Positions 22,863 to 29,683 of a DNA stretch of 50,470 nucleotides are shown piece by piece. A program made the translations under genes and the position numbers. Source of the DNA: an uncultured Oscillospiraceae bacterium. GTDB lineage: Bacteria > Bacillota > Clostridia > Oscillospirales > Ruminococcaceae. The stretch lies in the NCBI GenBank assembly GCA_900553955.1, contig USFO01000004.1, positions 1 to 50,470 on the forward strand, read 5' to 3'. The notes beneath the pieces were generated by a model, which worked only from the letters and a program-made list of their open reading frames with translations, ran no database searches and had not been told where the DNA came from. Numbering within the stretch: the stretch's first letter is position 1; each line of letters begins with the position of its first letter.

Positions 22863-24092
22863 ATGTTTGATGAACTTGTTCAGGTTTGGAACGAAACCCT
22901 GCCTATTAGTGCTCAGTCTTTCAAAGATTGGGTTGCTGCTCTTGGCGGCTGGACCGCTATAAGCACTATCGTTGTTATGATCATGGCCATCTTCATGCTC
23001 GTCGGCGCTATCGACCGCATCTGCGGCAATAAGCTCGGTTATGGCGAACAGTTCGAAGAAGGTATCAACGCAATGGGCCCTCTTGCTATGTCCATGGCTG
23101 GCGTCGTTGCTGTTGCTCCTATCCTTGCTCTCGTTCTTAAGCCCATCTTTGGACCTATCTACAATGCAGTAGGCGCAGACCCCGCTATGTTTGCTACCAC
23201 CCTTCTCGCTTGCGACATGGGCGGTTATCCTCTTGCTATGACCATGGCTGCCAATGAGTCCATTGGTAACTACGCTGGTCTTATCCTCGGCTCCATGATG
23301 GGACCGACCATCGTTTTCACCATCCCGGTAGCTCTTGGTATCATTGATCCTGAAGATCGTTCCTACCTCGGCGCTGGTACTCTCGTAGGTCTTGTAACTA
23401 TCCCGATCGGATGCATTGCCGGCGGTTTTGTTATGAACACCACTCAGTACAAACTCAGCGTTGGCGAAATCCTTCTCAACATGATCCCCGTTGTTATCAT
23501 TGCCGGTCTCATCGCTGCCGGTCTTTGGTTCGCTCCTGCAGGTATGATGAAGGGCTTTGATAAATTTGGTAACGGCGTTACCATTTTCATCACTGCTGTT
23601 ACTGCTATTGCTATCTTCCAGTACAATACCGGCATCGTATTCCCTGTATTCCAGCTCATGGTAGATGAAGAACATGATGGCCTTGCAGGCGGTCTTCTTA
23701 CTTGCGGCGTTATCGCTATCACCCTTGCCGGTGCTTATCCGATGGTTAAGTTCGTTACCGACAAATTCGGTAAAGCTCTTGAAAATGTCGGTAAAGCTCT
23801 CGGCATGAATGCCGCCGGTTCCGCAGGTATGGTTGCAACCCTTGCTAACAACATCGCAATGTTCAACCTTCTTAAAGACATGAACCCGAAGGGCAAACTC
23901 CTCAACTGCGCATTCGCTGTTTCCGCAGCATTCGTATTTGGTGACCACCTCGGATTCTGCGCAGCAAACAACCCCGACATGATCTTCCCGATGATTGTTG
24001 GTAAACTTGTTGCTGGTATTCTTGCTGTTGTTCTTGGCAACATCATGGCTCCCGCACTTCTTGCGAAGATCCCCTCTGCCAATAAAGAATAA
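22863..24092 (+). CDS. eutH: EutH ethanolamine transporter
   Basis: 409 residues and very hydrophobic, about ten or eleven membrane helices; EutH family permease for ethanolamine uptake. Landmarks: GWTAISTIVVMIMAIFMLVGAIDRI near the N-terminus, LLACDMGGYPLAMTMA, GLILGSMMGPTIVFTIPVALG and VFGDHLGFCAANN near the C-terminus. AGGAGG upstream. Placed after the shell genes, with its own structured leader, so it may be separately regulated. Confidence 0.95.
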   Translation: MFDELVQVWNETLPISAQSFKDWVAALGGWTAISTIVVMIMAIFMLVGAIDRICGNKLGYGEQFEEGINAMGPLAMSMAGVVAVAPILALVLKPIFGPIYNAVGADPAMFATTLLACDMGGYPLAMTMAANESIGNYAGLILGSMMGPTIVFTIPVALGIIDPEDRSYLGAGTLVGLVTIPIGCIAGGFVMNTTQYKLSVGEILLNMIPVVIIAGLIAAGLWFAPAGMMKGFDKFGNGVTIFITAVTAIAIFQYNTGIVFPVFQLMVDEEHDGLAGGLLTCGVIAITLAGAYPMVKFVTDKFGKALENVGKALGMNAAGSAGMVATLANNIAMFNLLKDMNPKGKLLNCAFAVSAAFVFGDHLGFCAANNPDMIFPMIVGKLVAGILAVVLGNIMAPALLAKIPSANKE

Positions 24093-24103
24093 TTAGCTTA
24101 AAT

Positions 24104-24155
24104 CTTGGCTTTTTGCCAAAACTCAGAAGAGCCTATTGCCGCGATAGGCTCTTCT
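24104..24155 (+). terminator. Double hairpin after eutH
   Basis: A short stem TTGGC-TTTTT-GCCAA (24104-24119), then a perfect 12-bp stem AGAAGAGCCTAT/ATAGGCTCTTCT (24125-24155). The following sequence is not U-rich, so partial termination or mRNA stabilisation before eutQ is more likely than full termination. Confidence 0.55.
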
Positions 24156-24206
24156 ATCGAGAAAATTTTTTACCTTTTAATTTAATTGTAGAAGGAGGCG
24201 CACATT

Positions 24207-24662
24207 ATGAACCTTAGTGAAGAACTGATTAAGGAGATTGTCGCCAAAGTCTGCGAGAATATGAAAAACGAAGATGCTATGCCTTTTGAGAGAAACGTTC
24301 TCTCCAACGGCATGATGAGCATCAAGACCGAAACTGTCAAATGTGAACCTTTCCCCTTTGACATCGGTGCAGCAAACAAGGATGTTTCTCTTCTCGATGT
24401 AGTAACCCTCGAGGAGTCTCCTCGTCTCGGTATCGGCGTTATGGAGCTTGATAACGGCGTAGACTTTCCTTGGACTCTTAACTATGACGAAGCAGAGTAC
24501 ATCATTGATGGTACCATCGTTCTTAAATCCGATGCCGGCGATGTCACTGCTCACGCAGGCGACATGACTTTCATTCCGAAAGGCACCAGCATTCATTTCT
24601 CTACTCCGGATCATGTCAGATTTATCTACATCTCCTATCCGGCAGACTGGGCAAATCAATAA
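24207..24662 (+). CDS. eutQ: EutQ cupin-domain protein
   Basis: 151 residues; C-terminal cupin (about 70-151: VMELDNGVDFPWTLNYDEAEYIIDG, AHAGDMTFIPKGTSIHFSTP). Enteric EutQ is about 80 residues longer at the N-terminus; this form keeps only a short start, LSEELIKEIVAKVCENMKNE, which again is an amphipathic helix like that of EutC. EutQ has been linked to shell assembly and to acetate kinase activity in enterics. GAAGGAGG precedes the ATG. Last gene of the operon before a strong terminator. Confidence 0.93.
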   Translation: MNLSEELIKEIVAKVCENMKNEDAMPFERNVLSNGMMSIKTETVKCEPFPFDIGAANKDVSLLDVVTLEESPRLGIGVMELDNGVDFPWTLNYDEAEYIIDGTIVLKSDAGDVTAHAGDMTFIPKGTSIHFSTPDHVRFIYISYPADWANQ

Positions 24663-24675
24663 TCTTGATTTTCTC

Positions 24676-24710
24676 AAAAGCACCGTTCCGCAAGGAACGG
24701 TGCTTTTTTA
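24676..24710 (+). terminator. Terminator of the eut operon
   Basis: AAAAGCACCGTTCC, GCAA tetraloop, GGAACGGTGCTTTTTT: strong rho-independent terminator. Confidence 0.95.
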
Positions 24711-24793
24711 TAAAAATGGGGCGATTTTCTTTACTTTTCGGAAAAATTATCGGGGAATTATACTTATAGTTATGAAAAAGCGGCGAAAAACAC

Positions 24794-24822
24794 TTGACAT
24801 GTAAAGGTTTTTCCTTTATAAT
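24794..24822 (+). promoter_or_regulatory. Consensus promoter of the ylxM-ffh operon
   Basis: -35 TTGACA (24794-24799), 17-bp spacer, -10 TATAAT (24817-24822). Confidence 0.92.
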
Positions 24823-24833
24823 AGTTAATACTG

Positions 24834-24856
24834 TTGTAAAGTAAAAGACTTTACAA
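24834..24856 (+). promoter_or_regulatory. Perfect inverted repeat next to the ylxM ribosome binding site
   Basis: TTGTAAAGT-AAAAG-ACTTTACAA, a 9-bp perfect inverted repeat at about +6 to +28 of the transcript, followed directly by AAGGAGGTG. As DNA it could be an operator; as RNA it could occlude or protect the ribosome binding site. Confidence 0.55.
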
Positions 24857-24872
24857 AAAGGAGGTGGACGCT

Positions 24873-25235
24873 TTGGCAAAGGATATGAATATTTCGCTGC
24901 TTTTTGATTTTTACGGCGAAATACTCACCGAAAAGCAGCAGGATGTCATTGATTATTATTACAATGACGATCTCTCCCTTGCGGAAATCTCCGAGCATCT
25001 CGGAATTACAAGGCAGGGCGTCCGCGATTCCATAAAGAGGGCAGAGGCCACTCTTGTGGATATGGAAGAAAAACTCGGTCTTGTGAAGCGCTTCCGCGAA
25101 ATTCAGCGTGGGCTTGATGAGATAATCAGCGAGGCTCACGCCATAGAGAACGACAGCGTCCGCGGGGCAACCATTCGCGAAATAACACAGCATACCACCC
25201 AAATTGTTGGCATAGCAAGCCACCTTAACGATTAA
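24873..25235 (+). CDS. ylxM: YlxM-type HTH protein of the SRP operon
   Basis: 120 residues. The sigma-70 region-4-like helix-turn-helix is plain: LTEKQQDVIDYYYNDDLSLAEISEHLGITRQGVRDSIKRAEATL (about 16-60). YlxM proteins sit upstream of ffh in Gram-positives and interact with the SRP pathway. Start is taken as TTG 24873, seven bases after AAGGAGGTG; a GTG overlapping the Shine-Dalgarno and an ATG at 24885 are less well spaced. ffh follows 14 bases later. Confidence 0.92.
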   Translation: MAKDMNISLLFDFYGEILTEKQQDVIDYYYNDDLSLAEISEHLGITRQGVRDSIKRAEATLVDMEEKLGLVKRFREIQRGLDEIISEAHAIENDSVRGATIREITQHTTQIVGIASHLND

Positions 25236-25249
25236 CTGGAGAATTTATA

Positions 25250-26620
25250 ATGGCATTTGAAGGATTATCCGACAAACTTTCTGCGGTTTTTAAGAAGCTG
25301 AAAAACAAAGGCAAGCTGAGCGAAAGCGACGTAAAGGCCGCCATGCGCGAGGTGCGTTTGGCACTTCTTGAGGCGGATGTCAACTACAAGGTCGCAAAGG
25401 ACTTTGTGGCAAAGGTAAGCGAAAGAGCCGTCGGCTCCGGAGTACTTGAAAGCCTGACTCCCGCACAGCAGGTAATTAAAATTGTTAATGAAGAGCTTAC
25501 CGCTCTTATGGGCGAATCCAACGCCCGCATAAATTACTCGTCAAAGATTCCCACCGTCATTATGATGGTCGGCCTTCAGGGCTCTGGTAAAACCACCCAT
25601 TCCGGCAAGCTTGCGCTTCATTTTAAAAAGATGGGCAAGCGCCCGCTGCTTGTGGCCTGCGATGTGTACCGTCCGGCGGCTATCGACCAGCTTAAAGTGG
25701 TGGGAAGCCAAATTGACGTTCCTGTGTTTGAAATGGGGCAGATTGACCCCTGCGAAATAGCGAAGAAGGCTATTTCCCACGCAAAGGACTACGGTAACGA
25801 TATTGTCATACTCGATACCGCAGGCCGTCTGCACATTGATACGGAACTCATGGACGAGCTGCTCCGCCTTAAAGAGCAGTTCACCCCGGAGGAAATTCTG
25901 CTTGTTATCGACTCTATGACGGGTCAGGATGCGGTGAACGTCGCAAAGTCCTTTAATGAGAAGCTGGGCATAACCGGCGTAATTCTCACAAAGCTTGACG
26001 GCGACACCCGCGGCGGCGCCGCACTTTCCGTAAGAGCGGTCACCGGAGCACCCATCAAGTTCACCGGTACAGGCGAAAAGCTCACGGATTTAGAGCCGTT
26101 CTACCCGGATCGTATGGCATCGAGAATACTCGGTATGGGCGACGTGCTCACGCTTATTGAGAAAGCGGAGGAGCAGCTTGACGCCAAAAAGGCCGAGGAA
26201 ATGGCAAAAAAACTCGGCGAAAACAGCTTTGATATGAACGACCTTTTGGAACAGATGAAGCAGGTCCGCAAAATGGGCTCTCTCAGCCAGATTGTTTCCA
26301 TGCTGCCCGGAGCGAAGAAGAAGCTCAGCGACGAGGAAGCGGAGCAGGGCGAAAAACAGCTCGTGCGAACCGAGGCAATCATCAATTCCATGACCAAAAA
26401 GGAGAGGGCAAAGCCCTCCATAATTTCCGCCCAGCGCAAAAAGAGAATTGCCGCCGGCAGCGGAACCAAGGTTGAGGATGTCAACCGACTGCTGAAGCAG
26501 TTTGAGCAGATGCAGAAGATGATGAAGCAGCTTTCCGGCAACGGAAAACAGGGCAAGAAAATGCGCCAGATGCTTAGCCAAATGCAGAGCGGTGGCGGAA
26601 ACATGGGAATACCCTTTTAA
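25250..26620 (+). CDS. ffh: Signal recognition particle protein Ffh
   Basis: 456 residues; SRP54 GTPase that binds signal peptides and 4.5S RNA. Domains in order: N domain (1-95), G domain with GLQGSGKTT (about 107-115), DVYRPAAIDQL, DTAGRLH and TKLDGDTRGGAAL, then the Met-rich M domain (MKQVRKMGSLSQIVSMLPG, QFEQMQKMMKQLSGNGKQGKKMRQMLSQMQ). Full length. Cotranscribed with ylxM. Confidence 0.98.
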   Translation: MAFEGLSDKLSAVFKKLKNKGKLSESDVKAAMREVRLALLEADVNYKVAKDFVAKVSERAVGSGVLESLTPAQQVIKIVNEELTALMGESNARINYSSKIPTVIMMVGLQGSGKTTHSGKLALHFKKMGKRPLLVACDVYRPAAIDQLKVVGSQIDVPVFEMGQIDPCEIAKKAISHAKDYGNDIVILDTAGRLHIDTELMDELLRLKEQFTPEEILLVIDSMTGQDAVNVAKSFNEKLGITGVILTKLDGDTRGGAALSVRAVTGAPIKFTGTGEKLTDLEPFYPDRMASRILGMGDVLTLIEKAEEQLDAKKAEEMAKKLGENSFDMNDLLEQMKQVRKMGSLSQIVSMLPGAKKKLSDEEAEQGEKQLVRTEAIINSMTKKERAKPSIISAQRKKRIAAGSGTKVEDVNRLLKQFEQMQKMMKQLSGNGKQGKKMRQMLSQMQSGGGNMGIPF

Positions 26621-26687
26621 CTAAATCTTTCGGCGAAAGCCATTGATAAAATAAGATAATTTTTTTCACCATAGGAGGAAAAGTAAC

Positions 26688-26933
26688 ATGTCCGTTAAAA
26701 TCAGACTGCGCCGTATGGGCGCTAAGAAAGCACCTTTCTACCGTATCGTAGTTGCCGATTCCCGCTATCCCAGAGATGGCCGTTTCATCGAAGAAGTCGG
26801 TTTCTATGATCCTACCAAAGAGCCTTCCGTAATCAAAGTTGACGCAGAGAAAGTAGAAAAATGGATTTCTTCCGGCGCACAGCCCACCGATACCGTTAAA
26901 GCTCTGCTTAAAATTGAAGGTATTCTTAAGTAA
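26688..26933 (+). CDS. rpsP: 30S ribosomal protein S16
   Basis: 81 residues; starts MSVKIRLRRMGAKKAPFYRIVVADSR as 20-residue hallmarks of S16 (first half quoted only in part: KIRLRRMG, FYRIVVADSR). Continues with GFYDPTKEPSVIKVDAEKV and ends KIEGILK. AGGAGG upstream. Its TAA stop shares bases with an ATG of the next frame, but the better khpA start is downstream. Confidence 0.97.
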   Translation: MSVKIRLRRMGAKKAPFYRIVVADSRYPRDGRFIEEVGFYDPTKEPSVIKVDAEKVEKWISSGAQPTDTVKALLKIEGILK

Positions 26934-26950
26934 TGCCGGAGGTTCTGAAC

Positions 26951-27184
26951 ATGGAAGAACTGCTTGCTGTTATTGCACGCGGCCTTGTTGAAAATAAGGA
27001 TGCCGTTGTCGTTACCGTGGGTGAACCGGATGAAGAAGGTACCGTAACCTATCATCTTCATGTGGCTCCCGACGATATGGGCAGAGTTATCGGTCGTCAG
27101 GGCAAAATTGCCCGTGCGATCCGTACCCTTATGCGTACCGCTGCGAACCGTAACGGCGAAAAAGTTGCCGTTACCATAGAATAA
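26951..27184 (+). CDS. khpA: KH-domain RNA-binding protein KhpA
   Basis: 77 residues, single KH domain with the GRVIGRQGKIARAIRT signature (GxxG = GRQG). KhpA binds RNA widely and, with KhpB, affects cell elongation in Gram-positives. The ATG at 26951 has GGAGG eight bases upstream; the ATG at 26933 overlapping the rpsP stop does not. Position between rpsP and rimM is the usual one. Confidence 0.93.
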   Translation: MEELLAVIARGLVENKDAVVVTVGEPDEEGTVTYHLHVAPDDMGRVIGRQGKIARAIRTLMRTAANRNGEKVAVTIE

Positions 27185-27188
27185 ACGA

Positions 27189-27220
27189 AAAATTCCCTCG
27201 TCAAAGCTTTTGGCGAGGGA
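27189..27220 (+). promoter_or_regulatory. Intercistronic hairpin between khpA and rimM
   Basis: AATTCCCTCGTCAAA pairs with TTTGGCGAGGGAATT (one G-U) around a short loop. No U-run follows, so it is more likely an mRNA-processing or stability element than a terminator. Confidence 0.5.
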
Positions 27221-27242
27221 ATTATACACGGAGGCAGAACTT

Positions 27243-27758
27243 ATGAGAAAGGAATATCTTGAAGTCGGAGAAATTGTTACCACTCACGGCATTCGCGGAG
27301 ATATGCGCCTTTACCCTTGGTGCGATCCCGGCGACGTGGAGCGCGCGGCAAGAATGTATCTTGACGAAAAAGGCGAACAGGAATTTCGCGTGCAGTATGT
27401 AAAGCCGCACAAGAATGTGTACCTCGTGAAGCTGAAGGGCATTGATTCGCCGGAGGACGCCCGCAAATTCATAGGAAAAACCATGTATATGAAGCGTGGG
27501 GATATTCCCATGAAAAAGGGCGAATACTTTATTCAGGATATAATCGGGCTTAAGGTTGTGGATTCCGAAAGCGGCGCTTGCTACGGAGAGGTTTTCGATG
27601 TGGCTTCCACCGGTGCGAACGATGTTTACGCCGTTCGTGACGAAGACGGCAAGGAAACTTGGATTCCCGCCATTCCACAGGTTATCGACAAAGTGGATAT
27701 TGACGGCGGAATTTTGAGCATCACCCCGATGAAAGGACTTTTCGACGATGAGGATTGA
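27243..27758 (+). CDS. rimM: Ribosome maturation factor RimM
   Basis: 171 residues; assists 30S maturation around S19. N-terminal beta-barrel (LEVGEIVTTHGIRGDMRLYP) and C-terminal PRC barrel (YFIQDIIGLKVVD, then WIPAIPQVIDKVDIDGGILSITPMKGL). Start at ATG 27243 with GGAGG upstream. Overlaps trmD by 11 bases. Confidence 0.96.
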   Translation: MRKEYLEVGEIVTTHGIRGDMRLYPWCDPGDVERAARMYLDEKGEQEFRVQYVKPHKNVYLVKLKGIDSPEDARKFIGKTMYMKRGDIPMKKGEYFIQDIIGLKVVDSESGACYGEVFDVASTGANDVYAVRDEDGKETWIPAIPQVIDKVDIDGGILSITPMKGLFDDED

Positions 27759-28446
27759 TATTGCAACCCTGTTCCCGGAAATGTGCGAGGCCGTGCTCAG
27801 CACGAGCATCATCGGGCGCGCCCGCCGCGCAGGCTTTATCGAAATCCATTGTCATAATATCCGTGACTTTTCAAACGATAAGCACAAGCGCGTCGACGAT
27901 GCGCCCTACGGCGGCGGAAACGGCATGCTCCTCAAAGCGGAGCCGATTTTTCGCTGCTATGAGCACGTGTGCGAAGAGGCGTGCTCAAAACCCTATGTGA
28001 TTTATATGTCGCCCCAAGGAGCCGTGCTCAATCAAAAAATGGCGGTGGATTTTGCGGAAAACTACGACCATCTTTTTTTGCTCTGCGGTCACTATGAGGG
28101 CGTTGACGAGCGGGTGCTTGAGGAAATTGTGGATAGCGAGGTTTCCGTCGGGGACTATGTAATCACCGGCGGCGAGCTTGGAGCACTGGTGCTCACGGAC
28201 TGCGTGGGCAGGCTTTGCGACGGCGTTCTTTCGGAGGATGTGTGCTTTGAGGAAGAAAGCCACTTTTCCGGACTGCTGGAATATCCGCAGTACACAAGAC
28301 CGCAAATTTGGCATGATAAGGCCGTTCCGAAGGTTTTGCTCGGAGGAAATCATCGCTTGATAACCGAATGGCGGCATGAACAGGCACTTCGCCGGACTGA
28401 AGAAAAACGCCCGGATATGTATGAAAAATATAAAGGAAATGACTGA
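27748..28446 (+). CDS. trmD: tRNA (guanine-37-N1)-methyltransferase TrmD
   Basis: 232 residues; SPOUT-class enzyme making m1G37. Trefoil-knot motifs are present: LCGHYEGVDERV, DYVITGGELGAL and SGLLEYPQYTRP; catalytic Asp region NGMLLKAEPIF upstream. The gene carries several copies of the dispersed motif (TGAGCAC at 27960, GTGCTCAAAA at 27981, GTGCTCA at 28024 and 28189). Overlaps rimM; the next gene starts right after its stop. Confidence 0.97.
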   Translation: MRIDIATLFPEMCEAVLSTSIIGRARRAGFIEIHCHNIRDFSNDKHKRVDDAPYGGGNGMLLKAEPIFRCYEHVCEEACSKPYVIYMSPQGAVLNQKMAVDFAENYDHLFLLCGHYEGVDERVLEEIVDSEVSVGDYVITGGELGALVLTDCVGRLCDGVLSEDVCFEEESHFSGLLEYPQYTRPQIWHDKAVPKVLLGGNHRLITEWRHEQALRRTEEKRPDMYEKYKGND

Positions 28447-29172
28447 ATGACCGGAACCTTGATAAATACTGCCGCCATAGTTGTGGGCGGTCTTTTTGGA
28501 CTTGTGCTCAAAAAGGGCATAAAAGATAATATTTTGGACGGCGTTATGAAAGCTATGGGGCTTGCGATGTTCATAATAGGCTTTGACGGTGTTCTGACGA
28601 ATATGCTCACCGTGGGCGAAAACGGGAAAATAGTCGAAAACGGCGGAATGCTTTTGCTTCTCTGCCTCGTCATAGGAACCGCCATAGGCGAAGCCATCGA
28701 CATAGACCGCAAGGTGAATGATTTGGGGCAGAAAATCGAGTGCCGCGTGAAGTTTGACGGCTTCGCGCGGGGCTTTGTTTCCGCAACTCTGGTTTACTGC
28801 GTCGGCTCCATGGCGATTTTGGGCCCCATAAACGACGGACTTACCGGAGATTACAGCCTGCTGCTGGTTAAAAGCGTGCTTGACGCTGTGACGGCGCTGG
28901 TGCTTACCTCCACCATGGGAATAGGGGCAACCTTTGCGGCGGGATTTGTGCTCGTATATCAGGGCATTATTTCCCTGGGAGCCTCTGCGGTGGCCGGCGT
29001 GCTCAATTCCTCGGCGAACATGATGACCGACATCACAATGGTCGGCAGCGCGCTTATAGTCTGCATAGGTCTTAACTTCGCCATAAACGCAAAAATCCGT
29101 ACCGCAAATATGCTTCCGTCAATTATTGTTGCGATAGTGTACAACTTGGTATTGATGGTGGAAAGTTTATAG
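28447..29172 (+). CDS. DUF554 family integral membrane protein
   Basis: 241 residues with about six or seven hydrophobic helices; YdfK/YqgA-like DUF554 signature at the start (MTGTLINTAAIVVGGLFGLV) and the charged GTAIGEAIDIDRKVNDLG segment. Function of the family is unknown; transport is assumed. It starts one base after the trmD stop, with GAAATGA as the only nearby purine tract, so it is probably translationally coupled. Contains GTGCTCAAAA at 28504. Confidence 0.85.
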   Translation: MTGTLINTAAIVVGGLFGLVLKKGIKDNILDGVMKAMGLAMFIIGFDGVLTNMLTVGENGKIVENGGMLLLLCLVIGTAIGEAIDIDRKVNDLGQKIECRVKFDGFARGFVSATLVYCVGSMAILGPINDGLTGDYSLLLVKSVLDAVTALVLTSTMGIGATFAAGFVLVYQGIISLGASAVAGVLNSSANMMTDITMVGSALIVCIGLNFAINAKIRTANMLPSIIVAIVYNLVLMVESL

Positions 29173-29253
29173 GAATATTCACCAAAGAAAAGAGGAAAGC
29201 CCTCGCTTCTTATGGAAAAATTATAGAATTTAGTTTCCGTGCTCAAAATGTCA

Positions 29254-29282
29254 TTGAATTAAGTTTTTTATAATGATATAAT
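29254..29282 (+). promoter_or_regulatory. Promoter of the HPr gene
   Basis: -35 TTGAAT (29254-29259), 17-bp spacer, -10 TATAAT (29277-29282). A copy of GTGCTCAAAA (29239-29248) ends five bases upstream of the -35 box. Confidence 0.8.
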
Positions 29283-29323
29283 GTGAATGGAAAAACATTT
29301 GAGAGTTATTAAGGAGGATACAT

Positions 29324-29587
29324 ATGTTTTCTAGTACGGTAAAGGTTCAAAACCAGGTCGGTCTTCATGCACGTCCGGCAACGTTCTTCATTCAGAAGTC
29401 CAACGAATTCAAATCTTCTATTTGGGTGGAAAAAGACGAACGCAGAGTTAATGCAAAAAGCCTTCTTGGCGTTCTTTCTCTCGGAATTCTCGGCGGTACA
29501 GAAGTTACCATCATCGCAGACGGCGTTGATGAGGAAGCCGCCGTTGAAGCGCTCGTAAAGCTTGTTGAGTCCGGTTTTACCGACTGA
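29324..29587 (+). CDS. ptsH: HPr phosphocarrier protein
   Basis: 87 residues. His15 in VGLHARPAT is the phosphorylation site for enzyme I, and Ser46 in NAKSLLGVLSLGI is the HPr kinase site, so this is a true HPr able to take part in carbon catabolite control and not a Crh-like form. AAGGAGG upstream. Single gene with its own promoter and terminator; enzyme I is not adjacent. Confidence 0.93.
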   Translation: MFSSTVKVQNQVGLHARPATFFIQKSNEFKSSIWVEKDERRVNAKSLLGVLSLGILGGTEVTIIADGVDEEAAVEALVKLVESGFTD

Positions 29588-29605
29588 TTTCTTAAATTTT
29601 TGAAA

Positions 29606-29643
29606 ACAACGCCGCAAATGGGTAGCCTTTGCGGCGTTTTTTG
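29606..29643 (+). terminator. Terminator of the HPr gene
   Basis: AACGCCGCAAA (29608-29618) pairs with TTTGCGGCGTT, followed by TTTT. Confidence 0.92.
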
Positions 29644-29683
29644 TATATAATATAGATTTGAAATCCGAAAGGAGGCGCTTTAA

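Noticed and set aside
27189..27220. Transcription terminator between khpA and rimM
   Set aside because: Good stem but no U-run, and it is within a normally cotranscribed operon; listed as a processing or stability element instead.
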